In this document: positions 44,447 to 58,440 of the stretch, piece by piece
Layout: every line of letters starts with the position of its first letter
How positions within the stretch are numbered: the stretch's first letter is position 1
DNA from: Eretmocerus hayati
Lineage: Eukaryota; Arthropoda; Insecta; Hymenoptera; Aphelinidae
Assembly (NCBI GenBank): GCA_029851415.1
Contig: CM056742.1
Location: 151,223,121-151,287,120, forward strand
Direction of reading: 5' to 3'
Length of the DNA stretch: 64,000 nucleotides
The notes under the pieces: generated by a model
What the model saw: the letters and a program-made list of their open reading frames with translations, nothing else
What the model was told of the DNA's origin: nothing
Databases searched by the model: none
Translations under genes and position numbers: made by a program

Positions 44447-45805
44447 CACTACCGGTCAAAAGTTTGTGTACACCTGAAAAACATAAGTTCGATTTCGATC
44501 ATTCGACTGCTCCGATCTCCTTCGTCCATAACGACTGTATTCTAGCTCATTTTGTAGCATTTTTCAAGCACATCAAGATTTTCTGAGAATTTTTCCGCGC
44601 AGCTTGGTAGATTCTTACAAAATTAATCTAGAGATTTGTAAAATTTTATTAAAATCGGTTCAATACGCAAACCTCTGCAAATCTGGCGGAAATCAATGGA
44701 TTGAGATTATTCAAAAAGCATCTAAAAGGAGGAGTCAAGAGCTTCAATATCTGTTTTTGAAAGTTATTCTAGGTCATTTCTGGTTCGAGCTGTGACTGTT
44801 TTTGTAAAAGAAGATTTTTTCCAGAAATGAGTCCCGAAATTCAAGAAAGACAAGGAAATCGGACTCACGGTGATATTTCTTTGGTTTCTGCCAAGTTTTC
44901 CCGTATTGTTGTTGGAAGGGACCAAGAACAGTGCTTGACTGACTGCTCCGATCTCCTTCGTCCATAACGACTGTATTCTAGCTCATTTTGTAGCATTTTT
45001 CAAGCACATCAAGATTTTCTGAGAATTTTTCCGCGCAGCTTGGTAGATTCTTACAAAATTAATCTAGAGATTTGTAAAATTTTATCAAAATCGGTTCGAT
45101 ACGCAAACCTCTGCAAATCTGGCGGAAATCAATGGATTGAGATTATTCAAAAAGCATCTAAAAGGAGGAGTCAAGAGCTTCAATATCTGTTTTTGAAAGT
45201 TATTCTAGGTCATTTCTGGTTCGAGCTGTGACTGTTTTTGTAAAAGAAGATTTTTTCCAGAAATGAGTCCCGAAATTCAAGAAAGACAAGGAAATCGGAC
45301 TCACGGTGATATTTCTTTGGTTTCTGCCAAGTTTTCCCGTATTGTTGTTGGAAGGGACCAAGAACAGTGCTTATACCAGATTAGATATGAGTTTATTCAA
45401 GATTTCTGAATGATTGTTTCAATTTTTTGAGAAAAATATTCCCTTACAAAAACAGCCACAGCTCTGTCCAGAAATAAGTTAGAATAATTTTCAAGAATGG
45501 ATATTGAAGCTCTTGACTCCTACTTTTGGATGCACTGTGAATAATCTCAATCCATTGATTTCCGTCAGACTTGCAAAGGTTTGCGTGTTGACCCGACTTT
45601 CATAATATTTTACAAGGTTTCAGATTGATTTTGCAAGAACCTATTGAGCTGCGCAGAAAAAATACCAAAAAGCTCTCAAAGTGCTTGAAAAAAGCTACAA
45701 AATGAGCTGGAGTAGAGTCGTTTTGAACCAAGAAGATCGGAGCAGTCGAGTGAGCAAAATCGATCTCTTGTTTTTCAGGTGTACTCAAACTTTTGACCGA
45801 TAGTG
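44447..45805. mobile_element. Tc1/mariner-type non-autonomous element
   Basis: Ends CACTACCGGTCAAAAGTTTG and inverted CACTATCGGTCAAAAGTTTG, each next to TA, followed on both sides by GTACACCTGAAAAAC or a close variant. The CAAAAGTTTG terminal word is typical of Tc1-like transposons. The left arm is tandemly duplicated (44,505-44,940 and 44,941-45,374, period 436, near identical) and the right arm is its inverse. No transposase ORF. Confidence 0.85.
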
Positions 45806-48800
45806 TATATTATCAGCTGAGGAGCCTAAGACATAATTTTCAATTATCAGAATTTGTTATGAGAGACTCTTCTCTAGTAAGAATGCACAGTTTTTTGTGA
45901 AAGCTCAGGATATAGTACAGTCTCCAGCAGACCTTTCGTATATCCGTGACCAATACTACCAAAAGAAGAGCCCGCCTTATGCTCATTTGAATTGATTTGA
46001 ATGTAGAGAATGCGTGAATTGGAACAAGACTAAGGTTTTGCCGAAGCTTTTTGCCGAATAATTTCTACGAACGATGAGTTTGAAGTTGGATTTTAGGGAC
46101 ATATGAAAGGGCCATTTGAGTCCAGCCCAATATTATTCATCTGAAAAAAAAATCATAGAATTTACAACAGGTGAAAGTTGTACTGAACCAGATTGAGTCA
46201 CCTTCGCGGAGTTTACACGAAGATGAGAGTCTCAACAAAGTCATGCTGTTACATATAGAAAGAGTCTAATTGCAAAAGAGATTGAAATAATATATGATAT
46301 TAGGTAAGTTGGCCCTTATGCCACGCACAGTTCACAAAAATGAGGATCAATCCAACAAATAATCAAGAATATCAATATCTTCTATCTAAATTTTGATGGA
46401 AGTCCTTTTATACTGCAAGAAATAGTGAAATAGATAATGAGCTACCCTATTTGTTCAATCCGAGAACTATTTTTCATTCATCATGGAATACGTGCTATAT
46501 GGTGTGGTAACGGAAAGACGGATTGAATCAAAATCATTGTCCAGTTTAACTTGAGATTCGTCCTAAAAAACATATATAGATACCATCTTAGTTGAAAATG
46601 ATTTCAAAAACCAACAACTAATTTGAAATTTGAATATTATTTCACATACTTAGTGATTTCCTGCAATCTCATCAAATCTGAAAATATTTTACAATCCAAA
46701 ATCTCTCTCTACATGTGAAAAGCACAACCAACAAGTATATCTAACCTCGTAAAAGATGGATGAACTGGACAATCTCAAAGGTAGCTCGTAGGTACACGAA
46801 CGAATCTGAGCTTGTGGTATTATAGAGCCGTATAAAGGCGGCCGTATTAATTGGGTGCTTGCGAGCAGTGTTCGTGAGGCGATCATTTGCAAAGAGCAAC
46901 GCCTAACGTCGACAAGAGCCCAAGCTGTATTCTGCTCTAAAGTTTATTATATACCAGTATACACAAACTTGCTCAACCGCTGTACATTTGATCTTTGAGC
47001 TTGCAATATAAGTATAAGAGACACGCATCGTGCAAGAGATCGCTTGCTCAGAGTAAGGAAAGCGAGCTTTCCTCGCGCCACGAGCGCAGAGCGGACCATC
47101 ACTTAATTTCCCGGATGAGGGTTGCAAGCACCTGTTTCATCGCTTAATTAACCGACAATACACGGTATTGGTCTAATGTCCTCGCGCCTGCAAAGGCCAA
47201 AATCTAGTTTTTAAATAGAAGACACTTGCATAATGAGCTCTCCTTTCACTTATCAAGTTTTCAACGATCCGAAGTGTTGTTTGCTCATCATTTTTTATTT
47301 ATTCTCATATTTTTCATCTGTGAATACTGTGACATGACATTGAATGCATTTCAAGGGTGAAAAGCTCATAATTTCTCTAGGGAGAAAAATATATTTAAAG
47401 ACCTTTACAAGTAAAGTTGTATTCCATTTTCTGTATGCAAGAAACCTTCCAAGCGAATAATACAAAATCTTTGATATGATTCTTGTGAGACCATCTAGCT
47501 TTGAAGCAAAATACCGAGCAAAGTCCATTCGCATGACATGAAAAGGCTCTTACTCCTTTCTCGCCCCGTTGTGCATCTTCATGTAGAAATATTCTCTTTT
47601 CTCTTCTTTATTCTCTGAAAAGCTAGTGACTTTCAAAAACTTTTTTACCAACATTTCTTCGGGTTGTTACATAATCCAATGTTTCCATATCATCTCCATA
47701 GAAAGAGCATTAATTTTCTCAACAGTAGTGTTGAATATCCAGCAATGAACCTTTCTTTCATTTACTTTCATTCTATTTTTAAAGATAAACAGCCACGAGA
47801 ACCTCCTACAGTTCTTAACCACGTGTTTGGTCTTACTTTGCACTAACGAGTATATGCACTTGGCAATACATCACAAAACAAATCCACGACTGCATAGTTT
47901 AATCACATTCAATGAATCAAAATAAAAATTCCATTTTTTCGATAGGCAATTTACAATATATATGAACAGGTGCACGAATGCCCCATCAATTTTGCCAAAA
48001 ACCTTACTCAGAGCTCTAAATAATGGCGCTAGTTTAAAAAATCAAATGCTGCAATCCCCATCATAATTTTGATGTAAATACTTGTTCACATACGCCGTAT
48101 ACATTCACGGTAGCAAAAGAAAAAGTAATCTAGTAGCTGAATACTGAGTGTAATGCGAGCGAGCAGCCGCTCAGCTTGCTCACGTTATTAGACTGAGCTA
48201 TCTCTTCATAAATATTTAGCACCATACCATCTCATTTTGGATTAAATAAGGCAACCCGTTTCATGCTCGAGAAGGTATAGGAGAGCGTCCTTGCAAGGAA
48301 AGACATTATTCTCCATTATACACCATTGCTTTTTACGAGCGGAAAGGCCTCTCTACACAGAGCTTGTCTCGCGAGCTTTTCTAGTTTGTTGAGGAAGCCA
48401 ACATCATTATGTACTTCTACTCTTGCGAACCCAATACGGAGACAAAAATTGGCCCTATCCCGAGATGAAAAGAATTTCTCCGTTGAGCTTCGAACGGGTG
48501 GAAATTTAAAGAATTTTTTGACAGTGTTCAAGAGATGCAACGAAGAGCTTTTCTGCCCAGAAAATTAAGTTTCATCTTTTTCAATTTCATGAATTTGCAT
48601 TGATGATAACTAATGCGTGATAACACAACTTATATATTTTTCTCGTAAAATTGCAAAGTTTTAACGACAATACATGATTGGTTCATGGCTGGTGGTTTTT
48701 TATTCATTTAGAAACCAAAAGACTATTGTGTATGTGGTGATATGTGACAACATTTGAATCAAATCCATAAATGAATGGCAATTTGCTCAAGGATAATGTG

Positions 48801-51435
48801 TATTATCACTCGTGTAATCATTCAAATGAGAAGTTTCATCAGTCAGTACGTACAGTAGCTTCAACAACCAAGTTGGCAAGGGCTCACAAGAATAACACTC
48901 GTATTTCGGTCGTATGATGAAGGGCCAAGCATTGATCAAACAATGAAAGAATGGAAAGAATCCGAGTCCTTACAAAACTCAACTATTGCCAATCCCTCTT
49001 TACATGAATGATGGTGTAGAGTTGAGTAAAATTCCATAAAATGCGTTAAGATCTAATTCCAAGAAGGCTGTACTCACTTGAGCTTATAACTTAGAAGTAT
49101 GTAAAACTGATATAAAAATGTCGAACTCATCAGTAAACCGTCATGGAAACTTTCTAAGACCTGAAACATCATAAGACCGCAAAAACTTCATCAAACTTTT
49201 TTAAAGCAGCTACATCGTACTCTTATCTTCTCTGCGTAGTGTACAAGAAGGTAACTCGTGGAATAGGATCTCTCAAAATGATGAAGTTTCCTTGAAACTT
49301 TATACTCTGCGCAAGCAAATGGAAAATTACAGAGAAAACTCAACCATTTTCCCCTGCAAGAAAATGAGATCTTCAATTCTCAAAGTCGAAAAGGGCGATG
49401 TTACAAACATCTTATCAATGTTTTCTCGTATTCAAGAAAGCTCATCTCGTTGCTAATCATTATGTATATCAAAAGGAACGAGAGGACATCCGAGTTTCCT
49501 GCCTTTTCTTCCATTTTAAAAGATTTCTACTGCATGGAGAAAAAGCAGGAATATAATGATAGAAGCTCAAACTTCAGATGTTCCATGTCTAGATCTGGGA
49601 TCTCAGATCTCAGAAAAGAAGAGCAGAGTCAATTTTCTCTATGCCTCGCTTTGGTAATGGGCGCGCATACCTTGTACGCGTCGTGGTAAAGAGTATGAAA
49701 CTCGAAGTCCCGGAAAAGAAAATAAGGAGTGCGTATACTTTGATAAGAACTCAAGAAAGAGAGGCTGCCGCGGGCAGTAGAGAGCTTCAGAAAAGAGGAT
49801 GCGTGTCATTCAGGTCTTTCAAACTAAAAAGCTTTTTCCCGCGTTTTTGTTTGGCTCAAAAGAGCTTGCAGGGCCTTCATATAGCGCGTCGCTCGACCAT
49901 TGCATCGTCAACAACTATAACCGTACACATCGCGTATAAGCTTGCACGTAACCATATTCAGAAGTGTAATTATCCTTTTAAAAAATTGCAAAAAGCTTTG
50001 CTTGTGCGTGTTCCGTAGAGACTGCAGAGGGACGATGAAACAATTTTCAAGTTATGCAACGCACAGTAAGAATAGTTACAGCTTCAATTTGATTTGTCTC
50101 AGCTTCTTCGACACTCTAATCAGCTATCGAAGAAATTTCTGCAGGCCCTCGAGCTAGATGCATTCTTATAGATTACACAGATTTGTGGCTAGGGTTGGAA
50201 ATGTAATGGAGGAATATTCTTACCGAGAAGAAGTATTCCCAAATTCCTTTACACCAATCATTCAGCACCAGATGAGACAAATACTATAAAAATTACTATA
50301 CAGACTGAGTTCTTCTTCAGAATCTGATTCCGATCTAACCAAGTTTTTTATCTTGTACATGCGTCATTCTAAACTTTGACAAAATCCAACAAGTCTCCCT
50401 TATTTTGATGAAAATAAAACAGTTCAAAGAAATCATGCTTGATGAGTGATCACTCAAACCACAATACAAACATAAGAGCCTAGGCGAGTAGTTATATGTT
50501 AGATTCAAAAATGGTAAGTCAATTTTAGACTGACTATATCATCAACAGCCATGATGGATTCCACGGACTAAAAGGAGAAAAAGTTGAAGTAAAAGTTCAA
50601 CAAACCTGCATCGTAATTTGCAATGCACTGAGCACCAAATTAGGCCTCTAAAGAAAGAAAGCAATTCTTCCGCCGTCACATTTTTGACTGCTTACTATTT
50701 CAGAAAGCAGTGCACAATCAATTTTCTAGGAAACTGAAGTAGAAGTGCCGGCAGTATACCAAAGTTTGAATGGTAAATCAGTTAGGTAGTACGCCTGCGA
50801 GCGAGCCTATGCATGCATCTGGAATCTACTGCAGTTTTGAGAGCGCAAACTTGCATGCGGCGCGGGCGCAACTGATTTATTCTCGTTGAGTGATGGCACG
50901 AGCCAGTCATGCGGTGCACCGATGCTGAATTATTACAAACTTTATTCGTTATCAACGTCTTCACCGTGACAAATCGTTTCCAATAAGCGCTAGTGCGACC
51001 CGATGAGCCGTGAGATTGTAATTGATGCAAAATGCAAAAGTTCTACGCCCACCACAGGTCTTGAGAGTAAGTGGGACGATTGCACGCTGCATGTAGTCCA
51101 CGGACTGCATGTGACGACATTAAAACATGAACAGATTACGCTTGCATCATATAACACAAAAGATTGTGGATTTGCACTCGCAGGCTCATTCATGGCCTTC
51201 CGCGGTGCCCAAGATTCAAGCTGTAGTGAGCCTGAGTGACGGCTGAATATTTTAAATTTATTTCGATATCAAATCCACGGCGGGTTTACGAGCTTAGTGG
51301 TTGCAAATTATTTGAAACAATGTAAATGAACAACAAATACGAAAGTAAAAGAGTTGCTACAACTCAATATGCAATGACAGCGTGTAGCAATTCATTAATC
51401 AATAGAATTTTTAATTGAACACAATTACCCGTCCA
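45806..51435. other. 5.6 kb without supported gene
   Basis: No tandem or inverted repeats of note and no exon series were recognised. Open frames up to about 125 codons (49,641-50,018) show no domain. Promoters or UTRs of genes outside the window cannot be excluded. Confidence 0.45.
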
Positions 51436-53727
51436 CAGTGCACCCCTGGCGGGGATGAGTTTAACAAAAATGACAACAAAAACTGAAAAAGGAGTGTTTT
51501 TGTGCGAAACATCGATTTCAACCTGATTTCTAGCGAAATCGTATCAGCTCGCCATTTCGAGTGATTGTCAAACTAAGATTTCCCCATACATTGCTTATGG
51601 AGAAATTCAGTGGCTCATCGTTTTCTTTGCTTCTTCGCGGTTTTCTCGAAAATACTCAGAAGAGGTAAGCGATAGCAAAAAATGTCACGAGCACGTTTTT
51701 ATAGATTTTTTAAAGATCTACAAGATGATAGGGGTAGATTTATCGTACAACTCAAGAGGATTACAGTATCATGTGAAAAAGTCCAAGTTTTCCCCAAAAA
51801 ACCTAGCGCTTTCTGCTAATTCTTTACTATTTCCTTCAATAAGATCAAGAAAGCCTGAGTTTTTCGATCAATCCAACTAAGATCAGTGTACCCAACTTGC
51901 CCCCTTAAGCCATTTTCTTAATAACTCTGGCCCATCTCAATATTTTCCAACGTACCTTTGCTCATTTTGAAGCTCGTCTTAAGACCTTCAAAATAAGTTG
52001 AGGTACATTCAATTTGAACCAACTGGAGCCAAACTGTTTGAATTCTCCCAAAAGGTGATTTTTGAGAATTACAAAAGTGTGTACCCAACTTGCCCCCATT
52101 AAGCTTTTTTCTTAATAACTTTGGTTCCCTTCAACGATTTTCAACGTGCTTCAACTCATTTTGAAGCTTGTTTAAAGACCTTCAAAATGCACTAAACTAC
52201 GTCTAATTTCGATGAATTGGAGCCGAACTGTCCCAATTCTTCCGAAATAAAAGATGGAAATCGGCGATAGAGTGTTTTTATCGACGTGCACGCACATTTG
52301 AAGCATTTCGTTGGTTCGAAACACTATTTCTGACCTATTTTGACGTGATTAACACGTTCTGAGTGGTAAAAAAGTCGTTCTGCACGCCCTTTCGAGATAA
52401 ACATATGGGGGCATGTTAGGTACACTCCGATGTTGGCATCCTTGTTTACAAATCGTCTCCGTGTTTTGCACATAAAACAACTCCATATTCAAATTTTGCA
52501 ATTTTGGAAAATGGATTTTGAAGGTCTTGAAACAAGGAATCGAATGCGCTAAGGTACGTCAGAATTGGTTGAACTCAAAGAATTTGGCACCAATTTTACT
52601 GAACGCAATTCCCTCGGTGCTTTCTTAGCTAAGCAATCACGAAAAATAGAAAAATCACTTTAGATTTTCTGGAGAACGCAGAAATGATTCGGGGTCGACA
52701 CAAACTACTTACTTACTCATATTTCAACATAACAAACATGAAAAAAATTGCCGGGAGGCCAAGGAGTGACCATCCCCGGGATCGGCATATGAGGGCAAGT
52801 TGGGTACAGAGGCAAGTTGGGTACACTTACCTCACGTCATCTCGTAGATCTATGGAAAATCTATAAAAAAGTATACATGACATGTTTTGCTATAACTAAT
52901 TTCTTCACAGTATTTGCGAGAAAACCGTAAGGATCCGAAGAAAACGAAAATTCACCGAATTTCTCAATGCCCCTGGCGAGGATAAGTTTGACAAAAATGA
53001 CAAAAAAACAGAAAAAGGGTGTATCTGTACAAATCGTCACGAATTCAACCTGACTTTGAGCGAAATCGTATCAGCTCGACGTTTCGAGTAATTGTCAAAC
53101 TAAGAATTTTCTATAAATCGCTTATATAATCGCTTTATCCATATGGACAAATTCGATGACTCTCCGTTTCTTTATCGCATCTTCGCAGTTTTCTCGCAAA
53201 TACTCAAAAGAGGTGGGTTATAGCGAAACATGCCACGAATACTTATTTATAGATTCTTCAAAGAACTACAAGATGACGTAAGATTGATCGAGAAACTCAA
53301 GCTTTCTTGATGATATTGAAGAAAATAGTAGAGAATTAGCAGAGAGCGCGAGGGTTTTTGACAAAAACTTGGGGTTTTTAATATGTTGCTGCAATCCTCT
53401 GGAAATTGTTTCCCGATAAATCTACCTACATCATTTTGTAGATCTTTAGAAAATCTATAAAAACGTGTTCGTGACATTTTTTGTTATTGCCCACCTCTTC
53501 TGAGTATTGGCGAGAAACCCGCGAAGAAGCGAAGAAAATGAGGGGTCACTGAATTTCTCCATAAGCAGTGTATGAGAAATTTTTAGTTTGACAATCATTC
53601 GAAATCGCGAGCTGATACGATTTCGTTAGAAATCAGGTTGAATTCGTGACGATTCGTACAAAAACACCACTTTTCCAGTTTTTGTTGTCATTTTTGGTAA
53701 CTCATCCCCGCCAGGGGCGCACCGTGC
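51436..53727. mobile_element. Large inverted-repeat element, CCCCTGGCGGGGATGAG ends
   Basis: Left GTGCACCCCTGGCGGGGATG and right inverted GTGCGCCCCTGGCGGGGATG. The arms are about 450 bp each (51,436-51,880 and 53,280-53,727), well conserved. A further partial copy (about 52,828-53,280, with CCCCTGGCGAGGATAAG at 52,972) makes it compound. No transposase ORF. It is interrupted by the 51,885-52,827 element. Confidence 0.7.
51885..52827. mobile_element. Nested element, AGTGTACCCAACTTGCCCC ends
   Basis: Left AGTGTACCCAACTTGCCCC, repeated internally near 52,080. Right end inverted, also doubled (GGCAAGTTGGGTAC twice at 52,794-52,826). An internal GGCATGTTAGGTACACT is near 52,412. Belongs with 41,167-41,920. 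Confidence 0.65.
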
Positions 53728-54139
53728 GTCTTTGTATAACTTTATGCAAATTTTTTTCATCGAATTCTATTACATTTTTGAGATTACAAAAGCCAGAGAT
53801 TTTTCAATAGAAAATCCAGAGTCAAACAAAGCCACGTTTTTTTAAATATAAATTGTTAAAATGAACTTCAAATTTTCGACAGCAACGTGTGACAGATGCA
53901 TCATAGATAACCCAGGTGAAAATGGAATATATTTTATAGCACTCTAACCTAAAAATCGCAACTTTGAACATGATTCTTGGACTCTCTTGCTACAAAATAT
54001 CGTATGAGACAATGAGACTGCGTGCAGATGGGTTAGTCTTGTTACGAAAGACTTATAGCACTCGCTTCGCTCGTGCCATAAACAGTCCTTCGGACAAAAC
54101 TACCCATGTGCAGTGTCATAATATACTATTTAATATTAA

Positions 54140-54966
54140 TATACAACCTGTTTCAGAATTCGCGTACACCCCGATAGAATTAGGTAGCGGTGATTTTGTT
54201 ATTTCGATTGGTGAGATCGAGAGATTTTGTTACGGTTTCCTGAGTTTGTAACTGTCGCGTGAAAAAAGAATTTTTTAGCGTTATGTCAGTAACGCTTGGT
54301 GTGTAATGCTTAACGGCTAGCATTACACTAAAGCGTTACATTGTGTATTCTGCTTGGTTATGGCTCGGAGGGGTGCGTTTTTCGGCTGCTCTTGTGTTGA
54401 TTGTGAACCGTGATTTTTTTGCGCGAGCTGTTGGTGTCGGGAAATTAAAAATTAATTAGGTGTGCTGTGCGTGTTGGGGCGTTCGCGTTTTTGTGAGAGC
54501 CGTGTCTTCGGCGGGTGCGGTGGCAGCGGCATTGCATAATTTCATGCGCGCTTCTGCAGAGGCAACGACGCGGTGCTTTTCGCGTTCGAGATTGAATTTT
54601 TGTGTTGTGGGAGTCGCGGAGAGTGTTGTTGAATAATAAGGTGTGTGGAATAATGTTGTGTGGCATGCGTGTCGAGAGCCGACAAACAGACAACCGTGGC
54701 CTTGGCCGCTGCAGCAGAAGGTGGGCATGCCGTATCGTAGCAGAAATTTCGTAGCAGATAACGCGGCACAGATGATGCAATGTGTCTGCTGCGGGCCATG
54801 TTTTCGGTGCACCAATTGCATGGCCCGCGACCGGCTTATGCGAGATGATGCCACGTGCTTGTGTTGTGTTTAATTTTTTTCGTCGTTGGAGGAGCATTTC
54901 TGTCGAATTGCCTCGTTGGGAATGTTTATTTTCTGCTGTGATGCGTGGCTTGAGCTGTCGTCCGCG
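54140..54966 (+). repeat. Left inverted arm
   Basis: It contains nested small palindromes: AGCGTTA..TAACGCT, and GTGTAATGC..GCATTACAC at 54,301-54,328. It ends at GTCGTCCGCG, where the 269-bp repeats start. Confidence 0.85.
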
Positions 54967-57900
54967 AAGTGCTTCGCGTACGCGAACGTGTCTTCTCCTC
55001 TCCTCGATCGCGCGAAATTCTCGGCAGGTTGCCTTGCAACGTTATCGCATTCGCGAAATTTTTCGCGCACGCGTATTAGTGTTTCGTGCACCCAATAATT
55101 GAGTATTCTGCTTCTCATGTCATCGTTACCGATTGCGGTCTACGCAGACTCGCTAGTTGTTCGCGCACGCGAAGTGTACCCCCGTACTTCGGAATGAGGA
55201 TAGAGCGGATCCCACGCCACTGTCGCGTACGCGAAAACAAAAGTGCTTCGCGTACGCGAACGTGTCTTCTCCTCGCTCGCGCAAAATTCTCGGCACGGTG
55301 CCTTGCAATATTTCCGCTTTTGCGAAATTATTGGCGCACGCGTAATAGTGTTACGTGTGCCCAACAATTGAGTATTTTGCTTTTCATGTCATCGTTACTG
55401 AATGCGGTCTACGCAGACTCGCTAGTTGTTCACGCACGCGAAGTGTACCCTCGTACTTCGGATTGAAGATAGAGCGAATCCCACGCCACTACCCGTATAA
55501 GAATTTGGACGGGCATGCCCTAACAAGAATTAGGCCCCGTACGGGAATGGTGCGAGCGGGGTTAGGGCAAACTGAGGGCGGGACCAGGGCATGCAACGCT
55601 GCGCAGAACGGCGCCCGCACGGGTGCCCGAACGTTTCCCCATCTCTTCCACAGCCCGCTCGTCGCCCTGATAGTGCCACTATGGTGCCCTCAGTGCGGTC
55701 TGTCCGTCTTGCTGCTTTCACAACGTAGCAGAAAATCCAAACTGAAATACGGAAAATTACCTTCTACAGCCAACTGCTCGAGTTTTCATGATCTTGCAGA
55801 TCCAAAATCTTCGACGCCTTCGAAATAACTCTAGTAGAGTCGATATCAGAGACGCGAGTTATTATGGAGATTCTTTAGTTACAAATGCAAGAGTGAGGTT
55901 AACCTGGCAGAAATGCATCAATGATATGAAAGTGATGTGATGATTGTTATAAATTTGTGACAAGTATCAAAAGCAACTTGATGCAGAATCCTAAAGTTAT
56001 GCTTCTTACAGATCTAGATTCTAACTAGATTAATTCTCCTGCTCTGTGGGGTCTTGGTCAAAGTGCAGATACTTTGAAGATACCACAAATAACTTCTTAG
56101 TCGAGCCAGGCCCCGCATGATTGGAGCTCTCATAGTACAATTTCCCAACTAGTCTAATGCTCCAGCTCAATAGAAATTAGAAAAGTGATTCTCAGTTTCA
56201 TTGAAGTGTTTCTCAATTCCAACTCTGAAGCATATTCATTCTGTGATTAGACACAGTTTCAAGGCATGCCTAATAGTCTAATTTTTCACAGGTTTTGGCT
56301 GTATGTGGCTTATTTTATATGTGAGGGTGCTGACTCAACACTCACTCGTTGCTCAAATACTCTAGAGTATTGATCTCAACCTTATCTTACTTGCGTTTGA
56401 AAATACTATACTGATTCATCATGAATGCAGTGAGCACCATTGAAGGTTTATTTCCCATCACATCTCAGTATCTCTTCTTTCCACTAGACAAGTAAGAGAT
56501 GCTTGGAATTTGATTGACATTTGTGGGGGAGGGTTAGAAATTTCAAAATGCAATAAATGTTCTTTACCTTTTTTTCCAAAATTCAACGCTTTGGATCAAA
56601 GAATGGAATTGTGTGTATTTGTGATGGATTACTTTGTAATGTTAACCATGGTTCACCTCATCTAACATCACAACCTTATTGAAGGAAAACTTTTATTCAT
56701 AGCTCATGGAGTTGACAATCATATGTGAATATGTTTACAAAGAGCTTTTGATGACTCAATTAGTGCGACAACATAGCAAAGTATTAGTTATAGGGAAGAG
56801 TGAGTCGATTAATGGTCCAGCATCATATAGCCACCGTCTTGTGAGAAATATCATTACATCTCCTGCTGTGCTAAAACATGAATCAATTCTAAAACACAGG
56901 ATATTCAAACTGAGTCATGCCACAAGTTGGGTACTTTGAGTAAGCAGCTCATTGCATGTCACCTCCGCATACTCAGGGAATTAACCATGAATCTCTCAAA
57001 GTCTTGTAGATTCATCAGGGAAATTGTCAGTTTCGATGTCCAATACCAGTGACAAAAATGCGAATGATAATCAATGGCAATTTCAGTGACGCCAGTACTC
57101 AAGTCATTGCCATAGCCCTATTTTTGCTCATTTGTGCATCATTTCTCATCGAGGCTCTACTTGAAATGTAACAGGTAAATCAGATTTTCTTGTTAGTTAG
57201 AATGAATACATCTTTGAGTAAAAGAAAAAAAAAACATAAAAATAGTAAATGACGGAACTGTACAGGACTTGACCTACAAAGTTACTGGGCTTGAGGGAAT
57301 TTACTATGGGAAAAACTAAACTTCATCCGCGAAAATATTATAACTGTCTCCCAATTTAGCTTCTGGCTTCGTACAATGACTGTCGTTCATTATTTATCCA
57401 TTTTAAAACGTATTTTCGCTAGATTTTCCCAGCCAATCTTACGATTTACATTAGAAGGTCACTGCCCGCATGACGCCCCAATCGCGCCACACCAATTCCC
57501 TGACTTGAAGTTAGGGCGGCGGTGTGCCAAGCGTTGTATGCCCGTGCCCAGCCCGTACGGGTGGTAAGCGGGCAGTTAGGGAACCCGTACGGGCCCCGTC
57601 GCCTTCCCTAACTCGATTCTTATACGGGTACCGCGTACGCGGAATCAGAAGTGCTTCGCGTACGCGAAAGTGTCTTCACCTCCCTCACGCGAAATTTTCG
57701 TCAGGTTGCCTTGCAACGTTATCGCGTACGGGGATTTTTTCGCGTACGCGTATTAGTGTTTCGTGCAACCAACAATTGAGTATTTTGGTTTTCATGTCAT
57801 CGTTACCGAATGCGGTCTACGCAGACTCGCTAGTTGTTCCCGCACGCGAAGTGTACCGTCATACTTCGGATTGAGGATAGAGCGAATCTCACGCCACCGT

Positions 57901-58440
57901 AGCGTACACGAAAACGGAAGTGCTTCGCGTACGCGAAAGTGTCTTCACCTCCCTCACGCGAAATTTTCGTCAGGTTGCCTTGCAACGTTATCGCGTACGG
58001 GGATTTTTTCGCGTACGCGTATTAGTGTTTCGTGCAACCAACAATTGAGTATTTTGGTTTTCATGTCATCGTTACCGAATGCGGTCTACGCAGACTCGCT
58101 AGTTGTTCCCGCACGCGAAGTGTACCGTCATACTTCGGATTGAGGATAGAGCGAATCTCACGCCACCGTAGCGTACACGAAAACGGAAGAGCTTCGCGTA
58201 CGCGGAAGTGTCTTCTCCTCGCTCGCGCAAAATCTTCGGCTTGTTGCCTGCAACGTTATCGCGTACGCGGAATTTTTCGCGCAACCGTAATAGTGTTTCG
58301 TGCACCCAACAATTGAGTATTTTGCTTTTCATGTCATCGCTACCGAATGCGGTCTACGCAGACTCGCTAGTTGTTCGCGCACGCGAAGTGTACTCTCGTA
58401 CTGCGGATTGAAGATAGAGCGGATCCCACGCCACTGTCGC
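54967..58440. repeat. 269-bp tandem repeats, five units, interrupted
   Basis: Units start about 54,967, 55,236, 57,650, 57,919 and 58,188. The 57,650 and 57,919 units appear identical. Each contains GCTTCGCGTACGCGAA, a CGCACGCG patch, ACGCAGACTCGCTAGTTGTT and ATTGAGTATTTTGCTTTTC-like blocks. Short mirrored open frames are shared but have no recognised product. The second unit is cut by the 55,492-57,628 element. Confidence 0.85.
55492..57628. mobile_element. 2137-bp TA-flanked non-autonomous element
   Basis: Inverted ends CCCGTATAAGAAT and ATTCTTATACGGG with TA duplicated on each side (55,490-55,491; 57,629-57,630). Other copies of the 269-bp unit run through this point uninterrupted. Both ends also contain CCCGTACGGG, GGGCATGC and GTTAGGG words. 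The centre has no convincing ORF. Confidence 0.8.

Noticed and set aside
54445..54897. 150-codon open frame on - in the left arm, matched by a 179-codon frame on + in the right arm
   Set aside because: The arms are inverted duplicates, so sharing is automatic. Several overlapping frames are open because the region is GC-rich and stop-poor; composition is low-complexity (Arg/His/Cys-rich) with no domain.
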